From: VAZQ01 sp034669045
GTDB lineage: Bacteria; Pseudomonadota; Alphaproteobacteria; Rhizobiales; Xanthobacteraceae
DNA: 64,000 bases
Direction: 5' to 3'
Assembly: GCA_034669045.1 (NCBI GenBank)
Contig: JAXDOD010000062.1
Span: 62,001 to 126,000, forward strand
Shown here piece after piece: positions 9,799 to 18,711 of this stretch (the stretch's first letter is position 1; every line of letters begins with the position of its first letter). The position numbers and the translations under genes were made by a program. A model generated the notes under the pieces. The model ran no database searches, had not been told where the DNA came from, and was given only the letters and a program-made list of their open reading frames with translations.

Positions 9799-10161
9799 TC
9801 AGTTCGCCCGTCCGGCAGGCGGCACGTTCGTTTCATTGAGAGGGTCTTGGCGGGGCGTGCCGGTGGGGGCGCGATCTACATTCGAGCCGGGATCATTGGG
9901 TCGGGTGGAGCTCCCCGTTGTGGCGGCCTTGCGGTCCATGTCCCGGCTGACCATCAGGCTCGCGCCGACGACGACGATCGTGCCGACGGCGAGGACGGCT
10001 ATGACAGTACCTGTAAAGTAGGCTGGCGTGGTCTGTCGCGTGGTGCCCGCGCGGCCGTGGCGATAGCGGTACATGCCATACGCCAGTCCGACCGCCAGCA
10101 GCAGCGGTCCGATGATGACTTTGAGGATAGTCCCGATCCCTATCGCTTCATTCTCGAGCAT
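9799..10161 (-). CDS. Small two-helix membrane protein of unknown function
   Basis: A 120-residue protein with two clear hydrophobic segments, about 11-29 (ILKVIIGPLLLAVGLAYGM) and 48-68 (TGTVIAVLAVGTIVVVGASL). A polar Pro/Thr/Asn-rich C-terminal tail follows. No family recognised. It is read in the same direction as hpnG and begins inside the end of a possible small ORF (10148-10297), so it may be a distal member of the hopanoid operon. It converges with hpnH, with a 126-nt spacer. Confidence 0.55.
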   Translation of the reverse strand: MLENEAIGIGTILKVIIGPLLLAVGLAYGMYRYRHGRAGTTRQTTPAYFTGTVIAVLAVGTIVVVGASLMVSRDMDRKAATTGSSTRPNDPGSNVDRAPTGTPRQDPLNETNVPPAGRAN

Positions 10162-10297
10162 GTTTGGCGCTTGGCCTCGTCGTTACGGTGTCTGAGGCTA
10201 ACGCTTCGAAATATGCCCGGTTCCATTGGCGCTTCATGGGTTCGTAATCGACCCAGAACAGTCCGGCTCCGCCCCAAGCGTCCTGCTCAGGCAACAT
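10148..10297 (-). CDS. Possible small protein between hpnG and the membrane protein
   Basis: A 49-codon frame beginning MLPEQDAWGGAGLFWVDYEP. It overlaps the hpnG stop by about 11 nt and the start of the following membrane protein by 14 nt. Dense coupling of this kind is typical of real operon members in this region. The composition is plausible (Trp, Tyr, acidic and basic residues mixed), but no family is recognised. The frame could also be fortuitous. Confidence 0.35.
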   Translation of the reverse strand: MLPEQDAWGGAGLFWVDYEPMKRQWNRAYFEALASDTVTTRPSAKHARE

Positions 10298-10967
10298 CCA
10301 ATGCAAGCTGCCGGAAATCGGCCAAGCCGAGTTCCGGGCCGAGCAACTGGCGCCCGCGCCGCAGCGTTGCGCGTGCCGCGCGCGCGTCAAAAGCGGTCCG
10401 CAGCACCGCCGGCAGTTCGCCCGGATTTTTCACCAGCAGGCGCAGAACGGCCGCGATGTCGGTCGTGCCGTCGGCGCGCATCGCCCCGATGGCAGACTTG
10501 GGCAATCCGCGGACAGCCGGGTCCGTGATCACCCGGATCGCCGCCATCGGTATCGCGTGCTTTACCGCCACGCTTGCGACGATATGCGATTCCATGTCGA
10601 CGGCGATCGCACCGGTCTTTTGATGCAAGGCGCGTTTTGCGTCGGGTGTCGCGATCGGGCTCGGAACGCCGGCCAGCAGCCCAAGCACCGCGCCGGGTAC
10701 TGTTTCGATCAGGTACCGGGACCAACTGCGGTCGGTCGGGATGCGGGTGGTGTCGGACAGAACCTCGGACGCGACGATGCAGGCGCCCGGATGCAAGTCT
10801 GGATGCAGCCCGCCCGCCACGCCGAAGCTGACGAGCCCATCGCATCCCTGCTTGACGGCCGACGCGAGCGAACCGGCGAGATTGCGCCCGTCGCCACTGC
10901 AGATCACGCGGACGCCCGGGCCCGCAGCAATACGGGCCTCGAATGCCAGCCCCACCACGACGATCAT
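10287..10967 (-). CDS. hpnG: Adenosylhopane nucleosidase/phosphorylase HpnG
   Basis: A 226-residue protein of the purine nucleoside phosphorylase/MTAN fold. It has GLAFEARIA at the start, SFGVAGGLHP (about 47-56) for the phosphate/ribose site, and AVDMESHIVA (about 122-131), which supplies the Met-Glu pair that binds ribose. HpnG removes adenine from adenosylhopane to give (phospho)ribosylhopane, directly after HpnH. The length and the hopanoid context separate it from ordinary MTA nucleosidases. It lies downstream of hpnO with a 233-nt spacer that may hold its own promoter. Confidence 0.9.
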   Translation of the reverse strand: MIVVVGLAFEARIAAGPGVRVICSGDGRNLAGSLASAVKQGCDGLVSFGVAGGLHPDLHPGACIVASEVLSDTTRIPTDRSWSRYLIETVPGAVLGLLAGVPSPIATPDAKRALHQKTGAIAVDMESHIVASVAVKHAIPMAAIRVITDPAVRGLPKSAIGAMRADGTTDIAAVLRLLVKNPGELPAVLRTAFDARAARATLRRGRQLLGPELGLADFRQLALDVA

Positions 10968-11200
10968 GTGTCAGCGCCCCCGAATCGTCCCCATCGATCA
11001 CGCAACTATAGTTTGGATACCGCGGGCCATCGGAGGCCAGGATCGAAAACCTTGCAACAAACCCCCAGCGGAACAATTTTGTGCGGCCATGGTGGCCGAA
11101 CGGTCACAGTCGGGTCATAGCGAGAGAATTGGCCAGAATGAGGCAGGCCGCGCTCGCGCGTGACCCGCCCAAGCCCGCCCGGGATGCAGGTGCCACAATT

Positions 11201-12595
11201 TCAAGCACGGGCGCGGATGGCATTGTCCACGAGGGTCTTGCCCAGCGACCACACGGCGCCGGGCACCCGATGGCTGCTGGCGATGACGGCGTCGAACGCA
11301 CGCTCGATCCAGTCGCAGTCCTCGTCCGAGACGATCAGAGGCGGCAGCAGCTTGACGGTATGGCTGCCGTGCCCGGCGACCTGGGTGAGGATTCTGTGGT
11401 CCTTGAACAGCGGGATGGTGATGAGCTGGCAGAACAGGCCTCTGCTCGCGGTCTCCAACAAATTCCAGGAGGTCTTGAGGGCGAGTGAGCTCGGCGGTCC
11501 GAACTCGATTCCGATCATGAGCCCTTTGCCGCGGACCTCCCGCAGCAGTTCATATCGCGACACCATTTCGGAGAGCGCGCGGATCAGACGCTCGCCCTGT
11601 TGTGCGGCATTCTCGATCACGTGTTCGTCCGCCAGGACCCGGAGGGTGGCGATCCCGGCGGCCATGGCAAGGTCGTTCTTGCCGAAGGTGGAGCCGTGCA
11701 CGACCGCGCGGTCCATGCGGTTGAAGACCTTGTCGTAGATCGGCTTGCGCGTCAGCACCGCGCCGACCGGCACATGGCCTCCCGACAGCGACTTGGCGAG
11801 AAGCACCATGTCGGGCTCGACGTTCCAGTGCTCGATCGCGAGGAAACGGCCGGTGCGGCCGAGCCCGGTCTGGATTTCGTCCGCGATGAACAGCGTCCCG
11901 TGGCGGCGGCAAAGCTCGGCGGCGGAGCGGAGATAGCCATCGGCGGGCATGTTGACGCCCTTGCCCTGGATCGGCTCGACGATGAAGGCCGCGATGCTGC
12001 GGCGACTCAGAGCCCGTTCCAGGGCGGGCAGATCGTTGAACGGGATGGCGACGCATTCCGGCAGCAATGGTTCGAAGCCGTCGCGGAAAACCTCATCGCC
12101 GTTGAGCGACAGCGCACCATAGGAGAGGCCGTGGAACGCGTGCTCGCAGTAGACGATGCCCGCCCGGCCGGTCGCCGTGCGGGCGAACTTGATCGCGGCC
12201 TCGACCGCTTCCGCGCCGGAATTGGCGAAGAATGCCTTGTCCAGATAGGGGACGAAGGCAATGAGCCGCTCGGCCAGGATGCCCGCGAGTGTCGAGACAT
12301 CCATCTGCACGAGGTTCGGCAATTCGCTGTCGAGGACGCTCTTGAGGGCATCGCGGACGGCGGGATGGTTGCGGCCGATGCCGAAAACGCCGAACCCGCT
12401 CAGCAGGTCGAGATAGCGCGCGCCGGCGCGATCGTAGAGATATTGCCCCGCCCCGCGGCAGAAGCTGACGTCATAGCCGATGGTCCTGAGCACGCGCACC
12501 ATCTGCTCGTTGAGATGGCGGGTATGCATCGACCAGCGCTCGCCCTCGCGCGCGGCGAACAGGGCTGCCATGTCGTTGTCGGCGGGCGGAGCCAT
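11201..12595 (-). CDS. hpnO: Hopanoid aminotransferase HpnO, class III PLP
   Basis: A 464-residue class III aminotransferase of the ornithine/acetylornithine type. It contains FFANSGAEAVEAAIKFAR, the PLP-phosphate region, FIADEIQTGLGRTGRF with the conserved Asp, and VLLAKSLSGG with the Schiff-base Lys. HpnO converts the ribosylhopane-derived aldehyde to 35-aminobacteriohopanetriol. Its ATG follows the shc stop codon with no gap (TAG-ATG), so the two are translationally coupled. Function is assigned by family plus position, because biochemically similar enzymes act on many amino-group acceptors. Confidence 0.88.
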   Translation of the reverse strand: MAPPADNDMAALFAAREGERWSMHTRHLNEQMVRVLRTIGYDVSFCRGAGQYLYDRAGARYLDLLSGFGVFGIGRNHPAVRDALKSVLDSELPNLVQMDVSTLAGILAERLIAFVPYLDKAFFANSGAEAVEAAIKFARTATGRAGIVYCEHAFHGLSYGALSLNGDEVFRDGFEPLLPECVAIPFNDLPALERALSRRSIAAFIVEPIQGKGVNMPADGYLRSAAELCRRHGTLFIADEIQTGLGRTGRFLAIEHWNVEPDMVLLAKSLSGGHVPVGAVLTRKPIYDKVFNRMDRAVVHGSTFGKNDLAMAAGIATLRVLADEHVIENAAQQGERLIRALSEMVSRYELLREVRGKGLMIGIEFGPPSSLALKTSWNLLETASRGLFCQLITIPLFKDHRILTQVAGHGSHTVKLLPPLIVSDEDCDWIERAFDAVIASSHRVPGAVWSLGKTLVDNAIRARA

Positions 12596-14539
12596 CTACA
12601 TCCCGTAGGCAACCGAGGTGGCGTTGGCGCTTTTCAGGTTGCGATAGCGCGCCATCGCCCAGACCGGAAAGTATTTCGAATAGCCGTGATAGCGTAAATA
12701 GAAAATTCGCGGGAAGCCCACCGCGGTGAAGCGCGGCTCCTGCCACAGGCCATCGGTTCCCTGCGTGCGCGACAGGTAGTCGATGCCGCGCCCGACGGCG
12801 GGGTGCCCGACCTCGCCTACGGCCATCAGGCCGAGCACCGCCCAGGCGGTCTGCGAGGGCGTGCTCGGCGCGTTCTCATAGCCGCGGTAGTCGAGCTTGT
12901 AGCTCGCCCCATCCTCGCCCCATCCTCCGTCCGCGTTCTGGATCCCGACCAGCCAGTCCACCGCCTTGCGGATTTCCGGCGCCTGGTGATCGACGCCGGC
13001 GGCATTGAGCGCCGAGAGCACCGACCAGGTGCCGTAGATGTAGTTCATGCCCCAGCGGCCGTACCAGCTTCCCTCCGGGTGCTGCGTCCGGCGCAGGTAC
13101 TCGACCGCCTGCGCGACGCGCGGGTCCTTCCCGGGCATGTCGCCGAGCTGCGCGAGCATGGAGACGCAGCGTGCGCTCACGTCTTCCGTGGGCGGATCGA
13201 GCAGCGCGCCATGGTCGGCGAACGGAATGTGGTTGAGGTAATGATAGGTGTTGTCGGCATCGAACGCGCCCCAGCCGCCGTTCTTGCTCTGCATGCCGAA
13301 AATCCATTCGCGCGCGCGCGCGATCGGCTCGTCGAAGGTCTTGTGTCCCTGCAGGTTCTGCGCCCGCTCCATGGCCATGGCGACGACCGCGGTGTCGTCG
13401 ACGTCGGGATAATGCGCGTTGTTGTATTGGAACGCCCAGCCGCCGGGCCGCAGCTCCGGGCGCGCCGCCGCCCAGTCGCCCTTGAGGTCGAGGATCTGCT
13501 TGGTCTTGAGCCAGTCGAGGCCCTTGTTGACCTGCGCGACCGAGCGCTCGTCGCCGGCTTCAAGCAGCGCGTGGCAGATCAATCCGGTGTCCCACACCGG
13601 CGAATAGCATGGCTGGCAATAGGCCTCGTGCTCCTTCACGACCAGGAGATTTTCGACCGCGCGCCGCGCCACCGCCGCATCCGGATGGTCCTTCGGAAAG
13701 CCCAGCGCATCGAACATCAACACGCAGTTGACCATCGCCGGAAAGATCGCGCCGATGCCGTCCTCGCCGTTGAGGTGCTCGACCGTGAAGGCCGCCGCCC
13801 GGTCGAGCGCGCGCCGGCGGATTGATCTCGGAATCACCGGCTCGACCGCGCGCAGCACCACGTCGACGATCCGAAAGAAGGCGAACCAGGCCGCGTTCTG
13901 CTGCGGCGCCTTCGGCAGCAGGCGCACCGTCTCGGGCGGCTGGACGAAGAGCTCGTCGATCCGCACACCCTTCGGGTTTTTCGCCCGCGGTTTCAAGGCC
14001 AGCAGCACGAGCAGCGGAACGATGACGGTGCGGCTCCAATAGGAAATCTTGTCGATGTGAAACGGGAACCACCTCGGCAGCAGCATCACCTCGACCGGCA
14101 TCGCGGGAACCGCGCGCCAGGTCAGGAACCCGTAGAGAGCCAGCAGGATGCGCGTGAAGACATTGGCCCGCGCCGCGCCGCCGCGCGCCAGGATCGCCTC
14201 GCGCGCGCGCCGCATGTGGTCGGCATCCACGGAATCGCCGATCATCTTGAGCGCGAAGTAGGCCTTGACGCTGGCGCTCATGTCGAAGGCGCCCTCGTGG
14301 AACAGCGGCCAGCCGCCGTGGGCGCCCTGGACGCGGCGCAGATAGACCGCGATCTTGCGCTCGAGCTCGGCATCGACCGGCTCGGCGAGATAGTGACGCA
14401 TCAGCACGTATTCGGCCGGGATCGTGGCGTCGGCTTCGAGCTCGAAGACCCAGTGCCCGTCGGGCTTCTGCTGCTCGAGAAGCGCGCGCGTGGCCGTTGC
14501 AATGCGCTCGTTCAGGGCGGGGTCGCGACTGTCGGTCAT
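12596..14539 (-). CDS. shc: Squalene-hopene cyclase
   Basis: The 647-residue cyclase that converts squalene to hopene/hopanol at the inner membrane. The catalytic DxDD is at PDVDDTA (about D379-D382, with D381 the expected proton donor). Several QW-type repeats are visible, such as QNADGGWGE, QSKNGGWGAF and GSWYGRWG. I place the start at MTDSRDPALNERI (14539), which overlaps the hpnE stop as ATGA. The frame is open further upstream, but that extension is antisense noise across hpnE. The hpnF name is also used for this gene. Confidence 0.96.
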   Translation of the reverse strand: MTDSRDPALNERIATATRALLEQQKPDGHWVFELEADATIPAEYVLMRHYLAEPVDAELERKIAVYLRRVQGAHGGWPLFHEGAFDMSASVKAYFALKMIGDSVDADHMRRAREAILARGGAARANVFTRILLALYGFLTWRAVPAMPVEVMLLPRWFPFHIDKISYWSRTVIVPLLVLLALKPRAKNPKGVRIDELFVQPPETVRLLPKAPQQNAAWFAFFRIVDVVLRAVEPVIPRSIRRRALDRAAAFTVEHLNGEDGIGAIFPAMVNCVLMFDALGFPKDHPDAAVARRAVENLLVVKEHEAYCQPCYSPVWDTGLICHALLEAGDERSVAQVNKGLDWLKTKQILDLKGDWAAARPELRPGGWAFQYNNAHYPDVDDTAVVAMAMERAQNLQGHKTFDEPIARAREWIFGMQSKNGGWGAFDADNTYHYLNHIPFADHGALLDPPTEDVSARCVSMLAQLGDMPGKDPRVAQAVEYLRRTQHPEGSWYGRWGMNYIYGTWSVLSALNAAGVDHQAPEIRKAVDWLVGIQNADGGWGEDGASYKLDYRGYENAPSTPSQTAWAVLGLMAVGEVGHPAVGRGIDYLSRTQGTDGLWQEPRFTAVGFPRIFYLRYHGYSKYFPVWAMARYRNLKSANATSVAYGM

Positions 14540-15810
14540 CGGTCCTGATCGATGTTGCTGCGTGAGCGGTGCGCGATGAATTCGGCGGCGCGATGGCCGG
14601 ATCGAATGGCACTTTCGATCGTGGCCGGCAAGCCCGTATCGGTCCAGTCGCCCGCCAGCGCGAGATTGGCGAGGCCGGTCTTGACACCCGGCCGGCGCGC
14701 GTCCTGCGCCGGCGTGGCGGCAAAAGTGGCGCGGCGCTCGCGCACGATCTGCCAGGGCGGCAGCGCGGGCGGCAGGCCGGTGATGGCCGCGATCTCGCGC
14801 CAGATCGTCTGCGCCAAGGTTTCGCGCGGGGTCTCGAGCAGCCGGTCGCCGGCGCTGATCGTGACCGACAGCCGGCCGGGAAACGCAAACAGCCACTCGG
14901 TCGTCGCATTCACGACGCCGAGGATCGGCGGCTGGTCGGCGGGCGGCTCGATGCGGAAATGCGCATTGACGATGGCGCGGAATTCGGTCGGCGTTTCCAG
15001 TCCCGGCACCAGCGTCGCAGCCGCATAGGGCGGCACCGCCAGGATGACGGCGTCGTCGGGCGCCAGCGCCGTGCTGTCGCTGCCGAAATCCAGGGTCGCG
15101 ACCCGGCCGTCCGCAAGGTCCATTCGGTGGAGCTGATGGCCGAGGCGCACCGGCGCCTGGCGTGCGGCGAGCAGCGCGAGCGCGGGCTCGATCAAGGTTG
15201 CGCCCAGTCCGTCGCGGGCGATCAGCGGCCGGCAGGCCCGCCCGCCGGCGGCAAGCGTTTCGCGAATGACCGCGCCGGCGAGGGCCGCCGAGCCTCCGGC
15301 GGGATCGATGTTGAGCGCGGCGAGCAGCAGCGGCCGCACCAGGCGCTCGTACAAGGGTCCGCTGAACCTGATGACCTCGCCGACCAGCTTGTCGCGCGAG
15401 GCCCACAACAGCGGGGCGAGGGCCAGATAGTCGAGCGCGTGCGTATCGGGGACGCGCTTGCGCGGGTCGAAAATCCACCAGGGCAGGGGTCCCTGGTTGA
15501 ACCGCAGCGTCCACTGCTCGCGGGTGGCGAGATCGATAAACGGAAACGCCGGCGTCGGCGGGCCGACCAGGTGCTGCTCCGCACCGATCGAGCGCAGGAA
15601 CGACAATGCGGCATGATTGCCAGACAGGAGAAGGTGATTGCCGTTGTCGATCGTCATGCCGATGGCATGGTCGTAATAGGACCGGCAGCGGCCGCCGGCG
15701 GCATTGGTCGCCTCGTGCACGGCGACGGTCTCGCCCCGCGACGTCAGCTCCACGGCGGCGGCAAGACCGGCAAGCCCCGCGCCGATGATATGGACCGTGC
15801 GCGGCATCAA
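14536..15810 (-). CDS. hpnE: Hydroxysqualene dehydroxylase HpnE
   Basis: A 424-residue FAD-dependent amine-oxidase/phytoene-desaturase-like protein. The dinucleotide fold HIIGAGLAGLAAAVEL is at residues 7-22 and the GGRCRSY motif follows. HpnE reduces hydroxysqualene to squalene, the third step of the HpnCDE route, which replaces a eukaryotic-type squalene synthase. Its stop overlaps the shc start by 4 nt, and its start overlaps the hpnD stop by 4 nt. Two adjacent Met codons open the frame and either could be used. Confidence 0.93.
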   Translation of the reverse strand: MMPRTVHIIGAGLAGLAAAVELTSRGETVAVHEATNAAGGRCRSYYDHAIGMTIDNGNHLLLSGNHAALSFLRSIGAEQHLVGPPTPAFPFIDLATREQWTLRFNQGPLPWWIFDPRKRVPDTHALDYLALAPLLWASRDKLVGEVIRFSGPLYERLVRPLLLAALNIDPAGGSAALAGAVIRETLAAGGRACRPLIARDGLGATLIEPALALLAARQAPVRLGHQLHRMDLADGRVATLDFGSDSTALAPDDAVILAVPPYAAATLVPGLETPTEFRAIVNAHFRIEPPADQPPILGVVNATTEWLFAFPGRLSVTISAGDRLLETPRETLAQTIWREIAAITGLPPALPPWQIVRERRATFAATPAQDARRPGVKTGLANLALAGDWTDTGLPATIESAIRSGHRAAEFIAHRSRSNIDQDR

Positions 15811-16661
15811 ATCAGCGCGTAGCGCATGATGATCCAGGCCAGCCGCGCCCGCGACACGCGCACGCGTTCGCGCGGCGGCGCGAAGCCGCGCGCGTGCATG
15901 CCCTCGAGGATCGCATGGTAGACTTCACCCATGATCCGCGGCGCCCGCACCGCCTGGCGCGGCGAGCGCCTCATGATGGCGTCGGCTTCCTTGAAATGCC
16001 CGCGCGCGCGCTCGATCAGCGGAGCGCAGGCCTGGCCGAGCGCGCGGCTGCCGACGGCTGTCAGCGGGTCGGTGGTATCGATCCCGGCCGCCGTGAGCGC
16101 CTCGCGCGGCAGGTAGAGGCGGCCGACGCCGGCATCCTCGTCGAGATCGCGCAGGATGTTGGTAAGCTGCAAGGCCCGTCCCAGGTGGTGCGACAACAGC
16201 TTGCCATCCGCGCGCTCCATGCCGAACACGCGCACCGAGAGCCGGCCGACGGCGCTGGCGACGCGGTCGCAGTAGAGATCGAGCATGTCGAGACTGGGCG
16301 CGCGGATGTCGGCGAGCGTGTCCATCTCCATGCCGTCGATCACGGTCAGGAAGTCCTCGCGCGCCAGATCGAACGTGCGCACCGGCTCCGCCAGGCCGGT
16401 TACCAGCGCGCCGACCTTGCCGTCATAGAGCGCGTTGATCTCGGCGCGCCACTGCGCGAGCTGCGCCAGCCGTTCCGGACGCGGGCCGCTCGAATCCGCG
16501 ATGTCGTCGACGCGCCGGCAGAAGCCGTAGATCTCGTACATCGCGTCGCGCTGCGCCTGCGGCAGGATGCGCATGGCGTGATAGAACGAACTGCCGGACG
16601 CGCGCTCGGACGAGGTCGGAGGATTGGCTGGAGTCTTGGCGTCCACGAAGCGCTCACGCAT
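15807..16661 (-). CDS. hpnD: Presqualene diphosphate synthase HpnD
   Basis: A 284-residue trans-isoprenyl diphosphate synthase (phytoene/squalene synthase fold) joining two farnesyl diphosphates into presqualene diphosphate. The first Asp-rich motif RRVDDIAD is at about 50-56, and the second LTNILRDLDED lies near 170. I chose the ATG at 16661 (MRERFVDAK), which overlaps the hpnC stop by 8 nt. A longer frame upstream lies within hpnC and is not family-like. It is third from the promoter end of the squalene/hopene operon's coupled series. Confidence 0.94.
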   Translation of the reverse strand: MRERFVDAKTPANPPTSSERASGSSFYHAMRILPQAQRDAMYEIYGFCRRVDDIADSSGPRPERLAQLAQWRAEINALYDGKVGALVTGLAEPVRTFDLAREDFLTVIDGMEMDTLADIRAPSLDMLDLYCDRVASAVGRLSVRVFGMERADGKLLSHHLGRALQLTNILRDLDEDAGVGRLYLPREALTAAGIDTTDPLTAVGSRALGQACAPLIERARGHFKEADAIMRRSPRQAVRAPRIMGEVYHAILEGMHARGFAPPRERVRVSRARLAWIIMRYALI

Positions 16662-17556
16662 TGCGGGGTTTGCGGGACGCCGACAGCACGCGCCCGGCCC
16701 GTCCGGCCATGCCGCGCACGAGCCCGAGGATACCGAGGCCCGCAACAGCCGGTTTGCCGAGGTGCACGGTCTCGCTCAGCGGATCGCGTGACGCGAGCAT
16801 CGCGACCAGCCGGCGCGCCAGCGCCTGAATGACCGCAACCTCCATGGCGAGACGGAAATCGGCGATGCGCGCCGAAAACGACGCGCTGCGGTCGAGCAGC
16901 GTCGCGGTCCGCAGCGCCAGCGCCCGCAGGCATTGGCGCAGCGCCGGCGAGCCTTTGTCGGCGCCCAGGTCCTTGATGCCCGCTCCGGCCGCAGCAAGCG
17001 CGTCGAGCGGCACATAGACCCGGTCGAGATCGCAAAAGTCCTTCTTGCAGTCCTGCAGATGGTTGATGATCTGCAGCGCGGCGCAGAGCGCGTCGTTGGC
17101 CGGCCAGGCCGAGCGATCCTCACCATGCACGTCGAGCACGAAGCGCCCCACCGGCATGGCGGAGTAGCTGCAGTAGTTCATCAGGTCGTCCCAGTCGCGA
17201 TAGCGCAGCTTGGTCACATCCATGCGGAACGCCGTCAAGAGGTCCTGGGCGTGGCGCGGCGACAGGTTGCGCTCGCGCAGGACCGTGCGCAGCGCCAGTG
17301 CCTGCGGGCTCTCGTCGTGCTTGCCCAGAAGGCCGGCCTCGAGCCGGTCGAGCAGCGCGAGCTTCTCCTGTGCCGGCAGCGCGGGATGATCCGCCATGTC
17401 GTCGGCGACGCGGACGAACTCGTAGAACGCCAGGATGGTGCCGCGGTGGCGCGGATGGATGAGCCGCGACGCGACCGGGAAGTTCTCGTCGCGGTGGCCC
17501 TTCCCGGAGCGCAGGGCGGCGGGATCGCTGGTCGTGGTCGGCAAGGGAACTCCCAT
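16654..17556 (-). CDS. hpnC: Hydroxysqualene synthase HpnC
   Basis: About 300 residues, trans-isoprenyl diphosphate synthase fold, paralogous to HpnD. It converts presqualene diphosphate to hydroxysqualene. Asp-rich motif 1 is ADDMAD (about 51-56); motif 2 is INHLQDCKKDF (about 164-174). The start at MGVPLPTTTSDP (17556) is preferred over an in-frame Met 28 codons upstream, since the extra residues are Arg/Ala-rich and outside the family. It is the first gene of the hpnC-D-E-shc-hpnO run, with a 220-nt spacer to divergent ispA that should hold both promoters. Confidence 0.93.
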   Translation of the reverse strand: MGVPLPTTTSDPAALRSGKGHRDENFPVASRLIHPRHRGTILAFYEFVRVADDMADHPALPAQEKLALLDRLEAGLLGKHDESPQALALRTVLRERNLSPRHAQDLLTAFRMDVTKLRYRDWDDLMNYCSYSAMPVGRFVLDVHGEDRSAWPANDALCAALQIINHLQDCKKDFCDLDRVYVPLDALAAAGAGIKDLGADKGSPALRQCLRALALRTATLLDRSASFSARIADFRLAMEVAVIQALARRLVAMLASRDPLSETVHLGKPAVAGLGILGLVRGMAGRAGRVLSASRKPRNA

Positions 17557-17776
17557 GGCGGGCCGATAAAAGCGCAATGCTGCCTGGAACGCCACCCTTA
17601 AGGCTTGCGGCCTGGTCTTGCCGCTAACCATGGGGCGCACCGGCCGTAACAGGCGCGGCGGGCCCGTATAGGATAGTTATGGCGTGGGCAGCGGGACGAT
17701 TCGACCGCCGGGGGCTGGAGAAACGCCCGCCGGCCGCCTAGACAGTCGGTCCGATACGCGCATTGGGTGACGAGCG

Positions 17777-18709
17777 GTGAACGCGACTGCGCAATTCCAG
17801 GATCGCCTCAATGGTGTGGCGAAGGACATCGAGGGGCTGCTCGATCGGCTCCTCGCGCCGGATCCCGCCAGCGGCGAATTGGCGCGGCCGCCGCGGCTGC
17901 TCGAGGCCATGCGCTATGCGAGCCTCGGCGCCGGCAAGCGCTTCCGGCCGTTCCTGGTGGTCGAGAGCGCGGCGCTCTGCGGCGTCGCGCGTCCGCACGC
18001 GCTGATGGCGGGCGGGGCGCTCGAATGCGTGCACTGCTATTCGCTGGTCCACGACGACCTGCCGGCGATGGACGACGACGACCTGCGGCGCGGCCAGCCG
18101 ACCGCCCACAAGGCGTTCGACGAGGCGACCGCGATCCTCGCCGGCGACGGGCTGCTGACGTTCGCCTTCGACCTGCTGGCGAGGCCCGAGACTCATCCGA
18201 ATCCCGCCGTGCGCATCGAGCTTGTGCTGGCGCTCGCGCGCGCCGCCGGGCTCGGCGGCATGGTCGGCGGCCAGATGCTCGATCTCGCCGCCGAAGGGCG
18301 TTTCGACGGCGGCGAGCCGCAGCGCCTGGGCGAGCGCGAGGTGGCGACGCTGCAGGCGATGAAGACCGGCGCGCTGCTCAAGTTCGCATGCCGTGCAGGC
18401 GGCATCCTCGGACAAGCCACGGCCGAGAAGCGCGACGCGCTCGACCGCTACGGTGACGCGGTCGGCCAGGCCTTCCAGATCGCCGACGATCTGCTCGATG
18501 TCGAGGGCGACCCGGCGCTGGTCGGCAAGCAGACCGGCAAGGACGCCGAGGCCGGCAAGGCGACCATCGTCGGCATCCTCGGGGCGGACGGCGCGCGGGC
18601 GCGGCTGCGGGCGCTGGTCGCGGAGGCGGAAGCATCGCTCGCGCCGTTCGGTGACGCCGCCGCCGTGCTCGTCGCCGGTGCAAAGTTCGTTGCCGAGCGG
18701 CACGCCTGA
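17777..18709 (+). CDS. ispA: Short-chain (farnesyl-type) polyprenyl diphosphate synthase
   Basis: A 310-residue trans-prenyltransferase. The first Asp-rich motif is HCYSLVHDDLPAMDDDD (about D93-D102) and the second is QIADDLLDVEGD (about D237). Tyr at position -5 and the two-residue insert in the first motif match bacterial type farnesyl diphosphate synthases. FPP is the substrate of HpnCD, so placement beside hpnC makes sense. The start is GTG at 17777. It is followed after 2 nt by a quinone-oxidoreductase-like gene. Confidence 0.93.
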   Translation: MNATAQFQDRLNGVAKDIEGLLDRLLAPDPASGELARPPRLLEAMRYASLGAGKRFRPFLVVESAALCGVARPHALMAGGALECVHCYSLVHDDLPAMDDDDLRRGQPTAHKAFDEATAILAGDGLLTFAFDLLARPETHPNPAVRIELVLALARAAGLGGMVGGQMLDLAAEGRFDGGEPQRLGEREVATLQAMKTGALLKFACRAGGILGQATAEKRDALDRYGDAVGQAFQIADDLLDVEGDPALVGKQTGKDAEAGKATIVGILGADGARARLRALVAEAEASLAPFGDAAAVLVAGAKFVAERHA

Positions 18710-18711
18710 CG

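Noticed and set aside
14540..15514. An N-terminal extension of shc of over 300 codons
   Set aside because: It lies in another frame of hpnE, which is a clear FAD protein, and the normal cyclase start overlaps the hpnE stop.
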